Source: Temnothorax longispinosus (lineage: Eukaryota; Arthropoda; Insecta; Hymenoptera; Formicidae). Taken from it: 64,000 nucleotides of DNA. The notes beneath the pieces are model-generated. The model saw nothing but the letters and a program-made list of their open reading frames with translations. It made no database searches and was not told the DNA's origin. The translations under genes were made by a program, and so were the position numbers. Shown in pieces: positions 24,634-36,361 of this stretch (its first letter is position 1; every line of letters begins with the position of its first letter). The stretch is from assembly GCF_030848805.1 (NCBI RefSeq), contig NC_092366.1:20274181-20338180 (forward strand). Reading direction: 5' to 3'.

Positions 24634-27600
24634 AGCCGAAAAGTATTTTTGCCTTTGTCAACCACGCTTGCCATCTGCGCGGAGCTGCACTTTGCGACTC
24701 ATTGCCGTTTCATCGGGTTTTGCAACGTTTACGAGCGACGTATATCAGCGGTTTTCAGCGCATTCCGTTTGCAACTTGGAGATGCTACTTAGAAAGGTTG
24801 GTGTGTTATAGTTAGCACTGGTTACAGTTTTTTTTTCGTTCGCGTGGCAGCTAGGATTATGACAAAAAGGGACAGTTTAAAGCTGGACTGATTAGAGCTG
24901 GACGTGGTTCTTCTTACATCTATATTCTCCTGCAACTGAACCTTGATTCTATTATATACGATTACAATTGAGAAGGAAATAAATAAATGCGAGAGATCGC
25001 GCGAAGTCGGCACATACAAAATACACGCGTCCACTTTCGAGCACGAATTTGTATTTGCAGTTCTGAAACCGAAAGTCATCCGCGACGAACTCGCGCTCGT
25101 CTCGCTTTCCTGGAAGACATCATCGGAAGACAGCAAAGAACTCACATTTATATGCCTGTATTTATACACCTAATTTTCAATCTACAAAACGCGAACTTCG
25201 TATTAGATCAGTCGCATTTAGCACTAAATGTGAGACATATACGCCCTATATTTTCATGGCCATCTCGCTTGATGTAGAAACTGAATCTGAGAGATCAGTA
25301 GATAGATCGGGAACATAGTAATATCGATAAGCAAAGGTTACTGGGCGAATCAATAAATCGCCGTATAATTTAGCGTTCGCGGTGTTTTATGACCATTTAT
25401 TATGCACCTGCATAAATCATATCACGACAAAAAGCATGCGAAGCGCGAAGTCTCGCCCGCTTCGATCTTGAAGCTTTGCGCATTCCTTACGCGCGTTTCG
25501 AAAGTAAGTAACGGCGTGTAAGGGGTCAGAAAGCGAAACAAAAGGTCCGGCACGCTTGTCGTGCTAAGCTAATTATCGATAAGGCAATCAATCTCTAGAA
25601 CGCGCCGCGCTCCAGGTCACTAATGCCAACCTTCGAACCAGGAGAGAAAGCAGTTTTGATTAGAGTCGTACACCGTCTGATCTGCGATATTAACTGTCTT
25701 GATTATGCATAACGTTATAAATTTTTAATGCGTACATATAATTTCGTGAAATCTCCTTGCGCCGCGTGATTGCATCTTGAATATTTGACGATGAAAGTTT
25801 TATGTAAAATCACGTTTGATCAGACCGATTCGCGAAACTCGTAAAATCTGGTTAGAGAATTTTGTCATTTATTTATATACTGTCATTTATTTATATAAAT
25901 ATAAATGGAATTCAGTCCTATTTTTGACATGTTATCAGATTAATTTTAAAAAAAATTTTACTGTCATATTTTTTTGTCATTATGGTTTTATTGGCAATCT
26001 CATTCTGTACGTTAGATGAGATCTCATGCAAATTTTACGACACACAGTAAGTATATATGAGCGAACACTTTTAAAGCGATGCCAATCTCATGCATTATAT
26101 AGGCCTCGATGCTTAATATGGATGTCGCTGTCACGAGGCGCCTCGAGAAAGACCATGTTTGATCAAGTCTTTCATCAAGGCTGTGTCAACCGCGAGGTCG
26201 TCATGCGCGGGACACCGCCTATGTAAAACTCAAACGTTACAACCTCGTGAAACTCGTTAAAACGACGTTATTTGGCGTAACCAAAGTACCCGCCGTCGTG
26301 TACACGATCACGTCGTGACTTCATCGTCTAGCACCTCAGAACTGGCTATTGTTCTATGAATAGAGCTCAGCTATCTCCGTCCCTTCCTAGGATTTCTCTT
26401 CGTCAACCTTTCACCGTTTATACCGGAATCACTAAACATGTCGAATGTGTGAAAATTGCGATAGAGATTTTAAAGCATTTTTGTGTTACGTCTATATCAA
26501 GATAAAATATTTTCCCACGCGAATCTCGTCCTCGAGATAGAACGCCAAATTTGGCGTCACAGTGATTTGGTGATGAGTAAAGAACAGGACTAATATATCT
26601 TCGCAATTTAGTAGAAAAAGTCCTTATATTTTTGGGTCATTGTTAATTTTAATTTTACAATTAGCCAAATTAACATATCTTTAGATGCAAGAATGGCTAT
26701 AAAACGTGGTATAAAGAAAGATTTAAAAAGCCGGCGAGTATTTATTGGGCGTATGATGCATACGAAAATCGCAACTTTCAAAAAAAGAGAAATCGAGATA
26801 AATATCGCAGATATTTTTGTAGCGAAGTAGCACTTGTTTTTAATTCGGGCACCATTGTTTCGGCCTATACTTGCATTATACCACAGGTAGCTTGACAAAA
26901 TTTTTTCGTTCAAGCGTGCCGAGTGCTTCTCATAGTTCCCTTTGTCCCATGACTCGTAACCTCTCTTTGAAATGGAACAATGACGAGGAGGAAAGGAGAA
27001 TCGGAGAACGCGCGCGGTTACGCAAGCAGTTGCTCTTCAACTGCTCCATGCGTTACGCATCAACGACGGAAAATTAAGCGAAGAACCAGCTTTGAAGAAC
27101 CGTTCGGTTTTTTCGCGTTTACCGCGTCATCGTACCGCAGAAGAAGTATAATACACCTGTTGTACAGCCAGGAATATTTTCTTAGTCAAGAGACGTGAAA
27201 TTAGACATTGAGATATGAAATTTTTCCATATAAATCTCGCTCCAAACATTTTCTGTATTAATAAATAAGATATATTTTGTAACTATGTCTCTCCCAATCG
27301 AATAGTTCTAACAGCTTAAATATCTAGAAAGATACTATTCCCGGTCTTTCAATATTGTTCATATTTTCGTCGTGTAACTTTGTTATTATATATAAATATA
27401 ATAGCAATTTTGTAATTTCGATTTGAAAGAGAGAAAGAGAGATCGATATCTTATTAAGAGCTTATATAAAATACCTATTAAGAAGTTCGATTTCACTGTG
27501 AGAATCAAGGAAGTCGGTCTGTTCGCTGAATGGGTACCACGATTTCTCATCGCCTATAGTTCGATCAGGGTTTCGAGGAGCGGGAAGACCCGGAAGAGCA

Positions 27601-28249
27601 CAAAAGAGAAGGAAATCTTTGTAACAGAACAGTGGATTCGTCTCCGTGGTGAATGGTACACGATACCTTTATTATGGGCCACGTGCGTTTACATAGTGGC
27701 ACGTACATCCAACTAACGCTTACCTTGTCTACGATCAATTTAACCGTACGTGAAAGAAACTAAAGCTGGAATCAGATATTACATTTAATTTCTTTTCCCT
27801 TGGAAAAGATGCTTAATTACTTGAGCATTTTCTTAAATTTTGTTGCATCTATTTCTGTACGTATCTCTGCGGAGAAAATTCAGTTTTATTATTCAAGAAC
27901 CTATTTGAATCTCTTCTAAATTCTTAATTTCTTTGTATAAATTAAGACGCGTGTCGTAAATATATAATATATGTATAAATATATAAATAAACGCACGTGG
28001 AGCGACGAAAAGAGGGAGCAACACACGTCGCCACCGCGGCTCCCGAGGCATTGCGAGAGAAAGGACGAGAGAAAAGTCGGCGCGGAGAGCGTGCGAAAGC
28101 GATTCCCGTCGCGCGTAGAATTATTGTCCGCCGAGTGGTTTAATCGTCGGTAACGAGCAACCGCTTCGACGATACTTATACTTCGTCGTAGTGTTTCTAC
28201 GATCGTGGTCGTGGAAAAAACAATAAAACGAATTCGACTCGACGGGGAA

Positions 28250-28555
28250 ATGCGATATCTGAGTATCTTGATAGGCATAATTGTCCTTCTTCTCGCGTTA
28301 TCGGCGCGGGACGATCTCGCGAGAGCGGCGATAATACGCCGACTATATCGTCTCTTCTCTCCCGACGCGTCGATCGAGCCATCTCCCATCTCGTTTTGCG
28401 ACTCGCGGATTTACGAACGCGTCCGTACGCGAACCGTAAGGATAAACCGTTGGAAAGCCTTTCCCGTGAGAGTCTTTAATCGCGGAAAGGATCGAGTCGG
28501 ACGAGTTCCTCGACCTGGCTCCTTCGCGCAGATGCGTTGGAACCCGGGATGCTGA
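28250..28555 (+). CDS. Unconfirmed small ORF with a signal-peptide-like start
   Basis: The ATG at 28250 opens 101 codons. The protein starts Met-Arg-Tyr-Leu-Ser, continues with a hydrophobic core (ILIGIIVLLLALSA, about residues 6-19) and has a plausible signal-peptidase site near Ser-Ala. The remainder is very basic, with Arg-Arg and Lys-Arg-type sites and only two cysteines (about residue 46 and the last residue). I do not recognise a family. It lies in a GC-rich patch of the outspread intron where the opposite strand is also open for 157 codons, a sign that stop-poor composition alone can produce such frames. The start context (GGGGAAATG) is acceptable. It may be a nested secreted-peptide gene or a chance ORF, with chance more likely. 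Confidence 0.15.
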   Translation: MRYLSILIGIIVLLLALSARDDLARAAIIRRLYRLFSPDASIEPSPISFCDSRIYERVRTRTVRINRWKAFPVRVFNRGKDRVGRVPRPGSFAQMRWNPGC

Positions 28556-31500
28556 GACATACGAACGAAAACGTAATAAGCGCGACTTAAGTACGGCACT
28601 TGCGTCAACGACGCGGTTGTTGCTGCATGATTCATGATTTAACGTTAAAGCCTATTATCTCAGTGTAATTGGCAAGGCGTGGTTTATATATACGTGCCTA
28701 TACGTGACTTTCTAATAACATAATTGCTCGAAGCTCTCTGCACATATTACAGATTTTGGGTTAACATCGTTCAGAGGTTAATAACGTGCGCACGCGAATG
28801 GCTTATTTAAGCGTGCGAAATTTATTTGCTATTAGAATACGCCAGCGAAAGAGCCACGGTTAAACAATTAAATATCTAACGCGGTTGCATATCTTGAAAT
28901 TCCAATGTTACATGCTTTCATCAATCAAAATGTCAGTTCTTGTATAGAAATCTCGTCCTTTATCGCTTAATCATCCTCCAATTATTTTCTGAGAATTCCT
29001 CTGTCATTCATAGCAATTTAATCTTTATTGATGCGTCATAAGCGTGCTTTTTATCTCTTTTTTGCGCGGGAATTTGCTAACATTATTCGTACGCTTATTG
29101 CATTCTTTCATAGTCGCGAAGGACATCGTCAGATAAAATCTTGATTCTTTAAAAGTTTAGAGTTTTATTTCGCGCAGTTTGTGGGTGGGAATAAATTCTT
29201 CAATTCAATACTTTGGTCACGAACTTGTGTCGAAGTCCTTGCACCGGCAAGGATGTTGCCACCGGTAAGAAGAATTGAAACGTGAAATTTTGTTTATTCG
29301 CGTTGCCTGGTCGCGGCGTGTACGTTGCTCCTCGTGTCCTGTTAGCCGTGGGACAGCCGGCGTATCCGCGAGGGATCTACGAGAGCAAACAGTGCGCTAA
29401 TTAGATTTCCACCTGCCAAGCGCGCAGCGCAGCTCCAGTGCGGCTCAAGGCGAACGCACTTGCCGCGCGCACGATGTTACGCAGCGCAAAGAAAAGCAGC
29501 AGTGTGCGGAAGCGACCGGTTAACCGGCTGCTTGATTTCAGTCGACAGTCCCCGATTACGAACACTACGACGAAACCATATGTTGACGATCGAGCGGATT
29601 GCTAGAATTTTGCGTCGACGGCGACCATCTGCGAAAGGAATTAATGTGCCGGTTCGTAACGGCTGCTTTTGCTTACGCAACGTGTCGATCCGTTTATTAT
29701 CGAAATTTTATTCAGCCAGCCAAGTTGGAAACTCGTAATGTAACAGTGCAGGAAATTATACGAAAGAAAATTGATTTAACATTAGGGAATTAACATGAAG
29801 AGGAGGAATAGGTACTTTAAAGCTTTTAAAGAAACATTTAATGTATAATATTCCAAACAGTTTTATACTTTCTGTTATTTAAATTTTTGGTATAGTCTTT
29901 CACATCTAAAAAAAATGAAGAAAAATCTTAGGCTTAACAGATGTTTTAAATATTTTATTATAATTACGGCATTTATGTATTTATATATGATATTTTGTCA
30001 TTAATTAACATATTTATCAATAAGATATATTTGTCCTATTTATTACTGTTAAATTTACAGTTATCGTAAATTACATTTAATTTAGCACAGTTTTGCAAGA
30101 CTGATACGACGAATGCTTAAGAATTCGACCTGTAAATTGATACTTACACAATATTCGATCGTGCTATTTCTGACGGTGGAAGATCTCTAATGAAAGGCGA
30201 TCAGCATTTTTTCCGAAGTATGCTTATCGTGCCTCGTATACCTCACGTCGTGCATACCGCTATGGGAATCTGCGTGGGGTTGCGTGAGAACTCTAGAGAA
30301 GGGACGTTTGCCATTTGTGACTGAAACAGGTAGGCAGACAATCGCGTGTCACCGGGTGCAAATTAAGGCTGACGCCTACCTTCGCGGCACGCGTCCGGAG
30401 AGCCCGATTTTTACATTCACTTTCGTCACATTGCCGTCCTCCGGTGATACAGCCCTTGCGGCAGTCTATCAATATCAATGGATATTGATAGATTTCAATT
30501 GTGTTATTTCCAGACATATAAAACTTGCACAAAATGTTCTCAGAATAAATTGCAGTTGCAATATAGGTAATAGGTAATAGCAATGCAATAGAAAAATAAT
30601 CTTAGTTCTTTGCTGTAAATTATATTAAATTCTTTGTTAGCATATACAATTGAAAAGATGTTTGTTACTTCTAGAATTGCTTGATTTATGAGTTTTAATT
30701 TAATCGAATCGCATCCGACGAATCGTCGTGAGTTTCAGGAAACAGTCGTCATCGTGGTACCATGTACCCACAAGCCATAGATCAGCCTCGTATATATCAG
30801 CAGCACTTTCGTTGAATCGTTCGAGAATTATCTTAAGGCAAAGCGACGTCGAGCCGCGCACAGGTGTGTGTTTTATCGCAGATTGCTCCACTTTTCGCAT
30901 TCAAGTTGCGCTACGCCTCGGAGATTTATCTACCGGTATAACTAATCTCTGCCTCTCAGGTGCTTCCATCAGTGGGTTGGTTTCGCGAGGTCGGTTTATC
31001 GAAGCTCTTATTAATGACGAGAGTACGTCCGAGCGAGATTTATCTGATATAATACGTCATTCGCGTCCAAGTGTATCATTGACAAGGCGATGGTTTGACT
31101 AGTCCGGTTAACTGATTGGAGCTATAGATAACGCATAGTTACATGTCTACGGCAGTGCCACGCATATGCGTAATTTTATTTAGACGTAGCCAATAATTTA
31201 TTCATATTTATATAATAATGTTGAATGTCATGCGAATCTTGAGTAATATCATGAAACTTCGACTTGAAACATCGGACCTTCCGTAAAGCAATTCTGTAAT
31301 GCAAGAAGATAGTTTTATTACATCTAATAAATACATCACATTTTGTATATAAAAATCAATGAAACACGAATCATCGGTTATTTGGCATTCAATGGCATTT
31401 GTATTGAATGATGAAAAATGGAGGCTGGTTAAATTGCTGACAATAAAAAGAAACAAATGGCATGTTCGAAAAATCGCGAACAACGAAACTGAAATATCGA

Positions 31501-32676
31501 GCAACTTGCGTGCGTCATGTTATTCGAAATTAATTCGGATCAAATAACGGTAGAGCGAGAAAGAGACTCTCTCCGACGACAAGCACATATACGAACTGGC
31601 ATTCATAATTTCATGTGCGAGTTTAACATACGTCCGGTGTACACCGACCCCTAACGAGGCATAATTAATTTATATCGATTCGTGGGGAATATTTATCTTG
31701 GTCGTTAATGGATTAAATTCCAGCTGCCACGTCGCGAGTCAGGAAGGACGAAGAGAATGACGAAGAGAAGTGCCACGTTGTGCGTATCGCGCGAAGACTT
31801 TTTTCGCTTATTTATCTGAGGATTTGTTAATCCAGCTGCTTCTAATCCCACATGTATATATATAGTTACTTCTCGCAACACGATTACGGTCATAATTCAT
31901 AACTGACGCGATTGCGTCACCCTCGATACATCATCGTAACTGGCGAGACACAGGAAGTTCTACGACGCTGCCGTTCTGCCGTGAGATATCTTTCGATGTT
32001 CGTGACTAGTTACTCGGATATAATATGTTGTTTATTTTTGTTTTTTAATTTCGTTGTGCAACATTGATTAATGCCAGAGCCTGACTATACTACTCGATCG
32101 CGATCCACTCGAATATGATAGCTCGATTTTGAACATGTGTATATGAAAGAATTTTGTTAATTCTCTGGATTCTCGAAGTTAACTGAAAAAAAAAGAATGC
32201 TATTAATGCTATTGAATCTTGGTTTTTTATAATTCTTTGAATTTCAATTTTTGCGCGTCTTTGGAGAACTCATACTCTATTTATATGCGGGAATTTCTGT
32301 AAAACTGGTATGCATAAAAAGGCATGCGATCGAAAATAGCTGAGCGCATAAAAATAGCCTTTACCTCGGCGCAGCGCGGTCGAAGAAATTCGCGATATAC
32401 ATTTTCATGAAGTTAACGAAATCGAATCTCGTACGCGGCCGTTCTTAACCTGGAATGCGAAGGATCGCGGGCAAATTATGCCGCTCGCTCACGGGGCTTG
32501 TCAAGGTGGTTCGGATGACAGAGGCTGAGTCATTCTCTCGATCGTTCGCAGTTACATTTTGCTTTGCCGAGATATACGATTTCGCGAAAAACGCGATTCG
32601 CTCAGCGAATCCTCCGAGCGAGCCCCGACCGCGAAATTCCAACGGAGCCCTCGTTTTAATATCGCATCGCGATGTT

Positions 32677-32693
32677 GTCGTCGTCGTCGTCGT
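32677..32693. repeat. (GTC)n microsatellite
   Basis: Five to six tandem TCG/GTC units lie in the outspread intron. It is a simple repeat. Confidence 0.8.
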
Positions 32694-33991
32694 TGCAAGG
32701 ACGTCATAACGTCGTTCTCTCCACCTCGAGTTACCTTGAAGAATTTTCAGATTAATAAAGTGAGGATAATAAGAAGGATCCGCAGCGACGGCGCGGCAGT
32801 ACCGCGGCGGGGTTACGCGAACACACACTGGTAGCTATTACCCGCTATTCATCGGGCGATTCGCAAGAGGCAATCTTCGGGATTGGTAGGCGAGGTCATC
32901 CTCGGTATACACTGCTACCGTGGAGTTCTCGTTCACGGGCCAAATATGGACTACGCCTTGGGAACGATCGCGTGCCGCTGAACGAGCGGAGAAAAAAAAA
33001 AGAAAATGGTAACGCACGCATACCACCATGTCGGAATTATGATGTATGGCCGCCTTAGCCGGACGATGTTATTTTCTGGATCGTATACAAATCGTTTCTT
33101 TCTATCCGACTATAAATAGCGATATCGACGACGCCGGGAGATCACGAACGGTTTACGTAACGTGCAAAAAAATCGCGCGAGATTCACGCGCGATCGACGC
33201 CAAGCGGAAAAACTGGTCGCGATCGTTCATCGTATTCAGAATGAGAGATACGGTGAGTCGGTACGCCTTGGAAAGGTCACGAGGAGGCGGCTGGAGAGTT
33301 CGCAATGGTGCGGTTTCACCGGTAGACGAGGAGGATAATGACGAGAGGGAGCCAGAACAAGCAAGAGACTGCGTCGAAGCTTGCTTTGCCGAACGGTGAA
33401 AGCGATTCTCCATTAATGCTCTTCTTCGCGAAGGACTTCGAACACTCGTGCATATGTGTGCTCAAGCCCCGCGGACTTCCGGTCAGAGCACTTCGGACGT
33501 GTACCTATGCGAAATGAAAAATGCTAACAGACTTTCATAGCCTTGAAGAATAACATAGAAGGCGGATGGAGCGTCTATCGTTTGTTCAACAATCAATAAT
33601 CGTTTTCGCCATGTTTCTTGACGATACAAGTAAAAATAACAATAATTTTAAGTTCGTAATAATCAGTCAATATAATTAACATAAAATTTGAGAGAAAGTT
33701 TGTCTCTCGAGGATCGTTCGAAGTCCACGAAATTCAATGCATTTGGAAAATCGCGTCGAACGATAACTGCTCTTGGATACTTTTCATTGAGAATGTAGTG
33801 TTTGTTCATCGATTCGTTATTGATCTCGATTGGCGGTGAGCCGAGTAATTCCGCGGATCTGCGGAATATCGCGCTGTGCGCGACTCTATCATCGCTCATT
33901 TGTAAACAGGATTAGGAATTAGGTGGGACAACGTGGGCAAGATAACTTGGAGAATCCGTTGGAGATCCTGTTGAACGATGGAGCCGTAGGT

Positions 33992-34037
33992 TGTAATCGT
34001 GATCCTTCGAGGCGGTCTTATCTGTATAACTGTACCT
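33992..34037 (+). repeat. 46-bp motif, copy 1 of a dispersed direct repeat
   Basis: The stretch contains CGAGGCGGTCTTATC followed by TAACTGTACCT. It matches 34866-34911 without gaps at most positions: CGAGGTGGTCTTATC and TAACTGTACCT. The copies are about 830 bases apart on the same strand. The sequence does not match a tRNA or snRNA I recognise. It may be the conserved core of an old interspersed repeat. Confidence 0.5.
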
Positions 34038-34050
34038 CGTTCGCAGTTTA

Positions 34051-34083
34051 CCGTCACCGTCACCGTCATCGTCGTCGCCGCCG
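34051..34083. repeat. (CACCGT)n / (CGTCGC)n simple repeat
   Basis: CCGTCACCGTCACCGTCATC runs into GTCGTCGCCGCCG, a degenerate hexamer/trinucleotide repeat that begins about 13 bases after the first 46-bp motif copy. Confidence 0.75.
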
Positions 34084-34865
34084 ACTACCTATTACCTATT
34101 CGCGCAAATCTCCGCTTCGATCGTCGGTCGTCGATCGTCATCGCGCCCCTTTTTCTCAGCGACCTGGATTTTTGTCGAATACCCGATTAGCTTTACATAA
34201 CGGGGCGCACGTAGGCCACTTCCGTTACGTGATAGGATAACGTCGGTCCTTGAACGTGACATTGGTTGATTTCTAACGACGGCGTTTGAAGGAAATTGCA
34301 TGTTACAACTTCTCCGTTCAATCTGTCTTTTAGGATTGACTTGTTGGAATCTACAGAATGCGATAAAACGTGGGGAAAAATTTATTACATTGTATTCGTC
34401 ATTATAAAGCTTGAAAGTAAACTGCTTGAAGTATTATTTAATAGTGTAATATTATGAGTTTCTTAACTATTACGATTTGAACGTATCATAAAATACTATA
34501 AAATATCTTTTCGTGTTTTATAAGTAACGTTTATATACCTAATGTTTTTATTTTTCTTACTTATTGTTAGGCTGTTTCAAAGCTATTTCGATTTTGAAAT
34601 AGCTTCTGTATAAGGCGCTCGTATAGATACAATCTTCGCAGATTTTTTTCACGAAAAAGTCAGGAAGATTTATACTAATTTAAAAAATAAACGTCTTAAA
34701 CATTTGAAGATCAAAGTAATTCGATTTTTTACGATACATTATTGTGGATTTGTGTTGCCTTTATATCGTGCGGTATATTTTTACTTCCACGGAGAACAAG
34801 TAAGAGTGAGTCGCATGTAAGAAATTCCCAAAAAATCGCGGTCCGTACGTCACGTGCTGTAAGGA

Positions 34866-34911
34866 CGTGACCGTAATCCACCGAGGTGGTCTTATCCCTG
34901 TAACTGTACCT
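34866..34911 (+). repeat. 46-bp motif, copy 2 of a dispersed direct repeat
   Basis: This is the second copy of the motif at 33992-34037, same strand and same length, with the shared blocks GGTCTTATC and TAACTGTACCT. The flanks are not similar beyond the motif. Confidence 0.5.
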
Positions 34912-36325
34912 GTCGACAGCGGTCCACCAACGATTGCCCAGCTACTATTAGCGATTTTCCCGTTAGGATAAATACGTGCCAGGCGCCACACAGGATCTCG
35001 GCGATTAACGGCCGATTAACCGTGGCGCGCGGTCGCGTCTTGAGATTTTATGGAAAATATCTGTCATGGAATTTATATCTCTCTTTTTTTCTTCTTTTTC
35101 TCTCGTTGACCGAATTGTGTTATTACTTGCACGCGGTTGTTAACGTGCGCTCGAATCGTCGGCACACTGCTCTCGTCTTGTTCTTCTCTAATCTATCTAT
35201 TTTCCGTTTTCTTCTGCTTCCCCAAGTCTGACGATCCTTCGAACGACGGCGAATTCCTGCGGCGGTCGTAGCTTTCAAATTAGACACAGAATAGCGGAAC
35301 TCTTATATGCGATCATATGTTATACGCGTACCGCTTCTTCTACGAAGTCTTGCATATACTAATCATTTCCCTCGCGCGCGAAAGTCCTTACGCGCGCCGC
35401 GGCGAAGTTTATCGCGATGCTTTTTCTTCACAAATGAACTCTCATTGGTGAATCCCGGATTCGCGCCGAGTTTATAAAAGTTATATTGGGGTCACACGTG
35501 CAATTATTCAGTCAATTACAAGGATTTCCTGGTTCATCTCGATTAACTGTTAATTGATGTCGGGGGAAGCAACCGGAAGCCGACCGCGAGGAGCGTAATA
35601 TTGAAGACTCGCATTTATAATGAGTGTAATGCACGGCGAGTTCTTATACGAACAATTAAAAATTTTAGTCATTAACAAGCACATTCGTTCGTCCGTGTAA
35701 TCTTGGAGAATCTTGTTCAGATAAAATTTAGGATTTATTCATTGAAATTTTGATATTGTTTTATAAAATATGAATTGTAGGATAGCAATGTTAAGGAAAG
35801 AAATGAATAATATAAAAACTTGCAGATATACCTCATTAATCTATATATATAAATAAAGTATCTTGTATACAACGTTTTTTTTATCATAATTAATGGAAAT
35901 TAATTAATATTTTTAATCAGAGTTTTAATTAAGCCTTGTTTAAGTTTTCAAGACGCAAAACCTTTTTAAAACTCATTCATTCGTCCGCAATTGTACGTGC
36001 TTCACGACTACCTCGGCCGACCGATCAATCCCGCAGAATATCGCGGTCGACCTCAAGTCGTTACTTTTATCACGCCTCCGATCTACGACATTTGATCCAT
36101 GATGTCGTCGCGGCGCGGGCGCGAGGCGGCTGATTCAACGCAAGGAAGGAGAGAAGGAGAAGACGAAGGGAACGCTGGTGTTGGATCGGTGGGTTTCCAA
36201 GAGGGTTGTGGACGGGGCAACGCGGCTCCGCGCGGCACTTGCAGGTGGTTACACGTCGCCGACACTCGCGGCACGGACTCAGATTCGCGTCGCTCGGTGC
36301 CGTTGTCGGTGGTGACGTCGCCGTC

Positions 36326-36361
36326 GTGGTGGTGCTGGTGCTGGCACTGGTGGTGGTGTTA
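36326..36361. repeat. (GGT)n/(GCTGGT)n simple repeat
   Basis: Degenerate GTGGTGGTGCTGGTGCTGG and GGTGGTGGTGTT units lie in a GC-rich patch. A pyrimidine-rich tract (about 36465-36545) follows. Together they create long but compositionally biased open frames on both strands. Confidence 0.75.

Noticed and set aside
33046..33399. 117-codon plus-strand ORF
   Set aside because: The reverse strand is also open, no domain is visible, and the Glu/Asp/Arg-rich tail is typical of GC-rich non-coding patches here.
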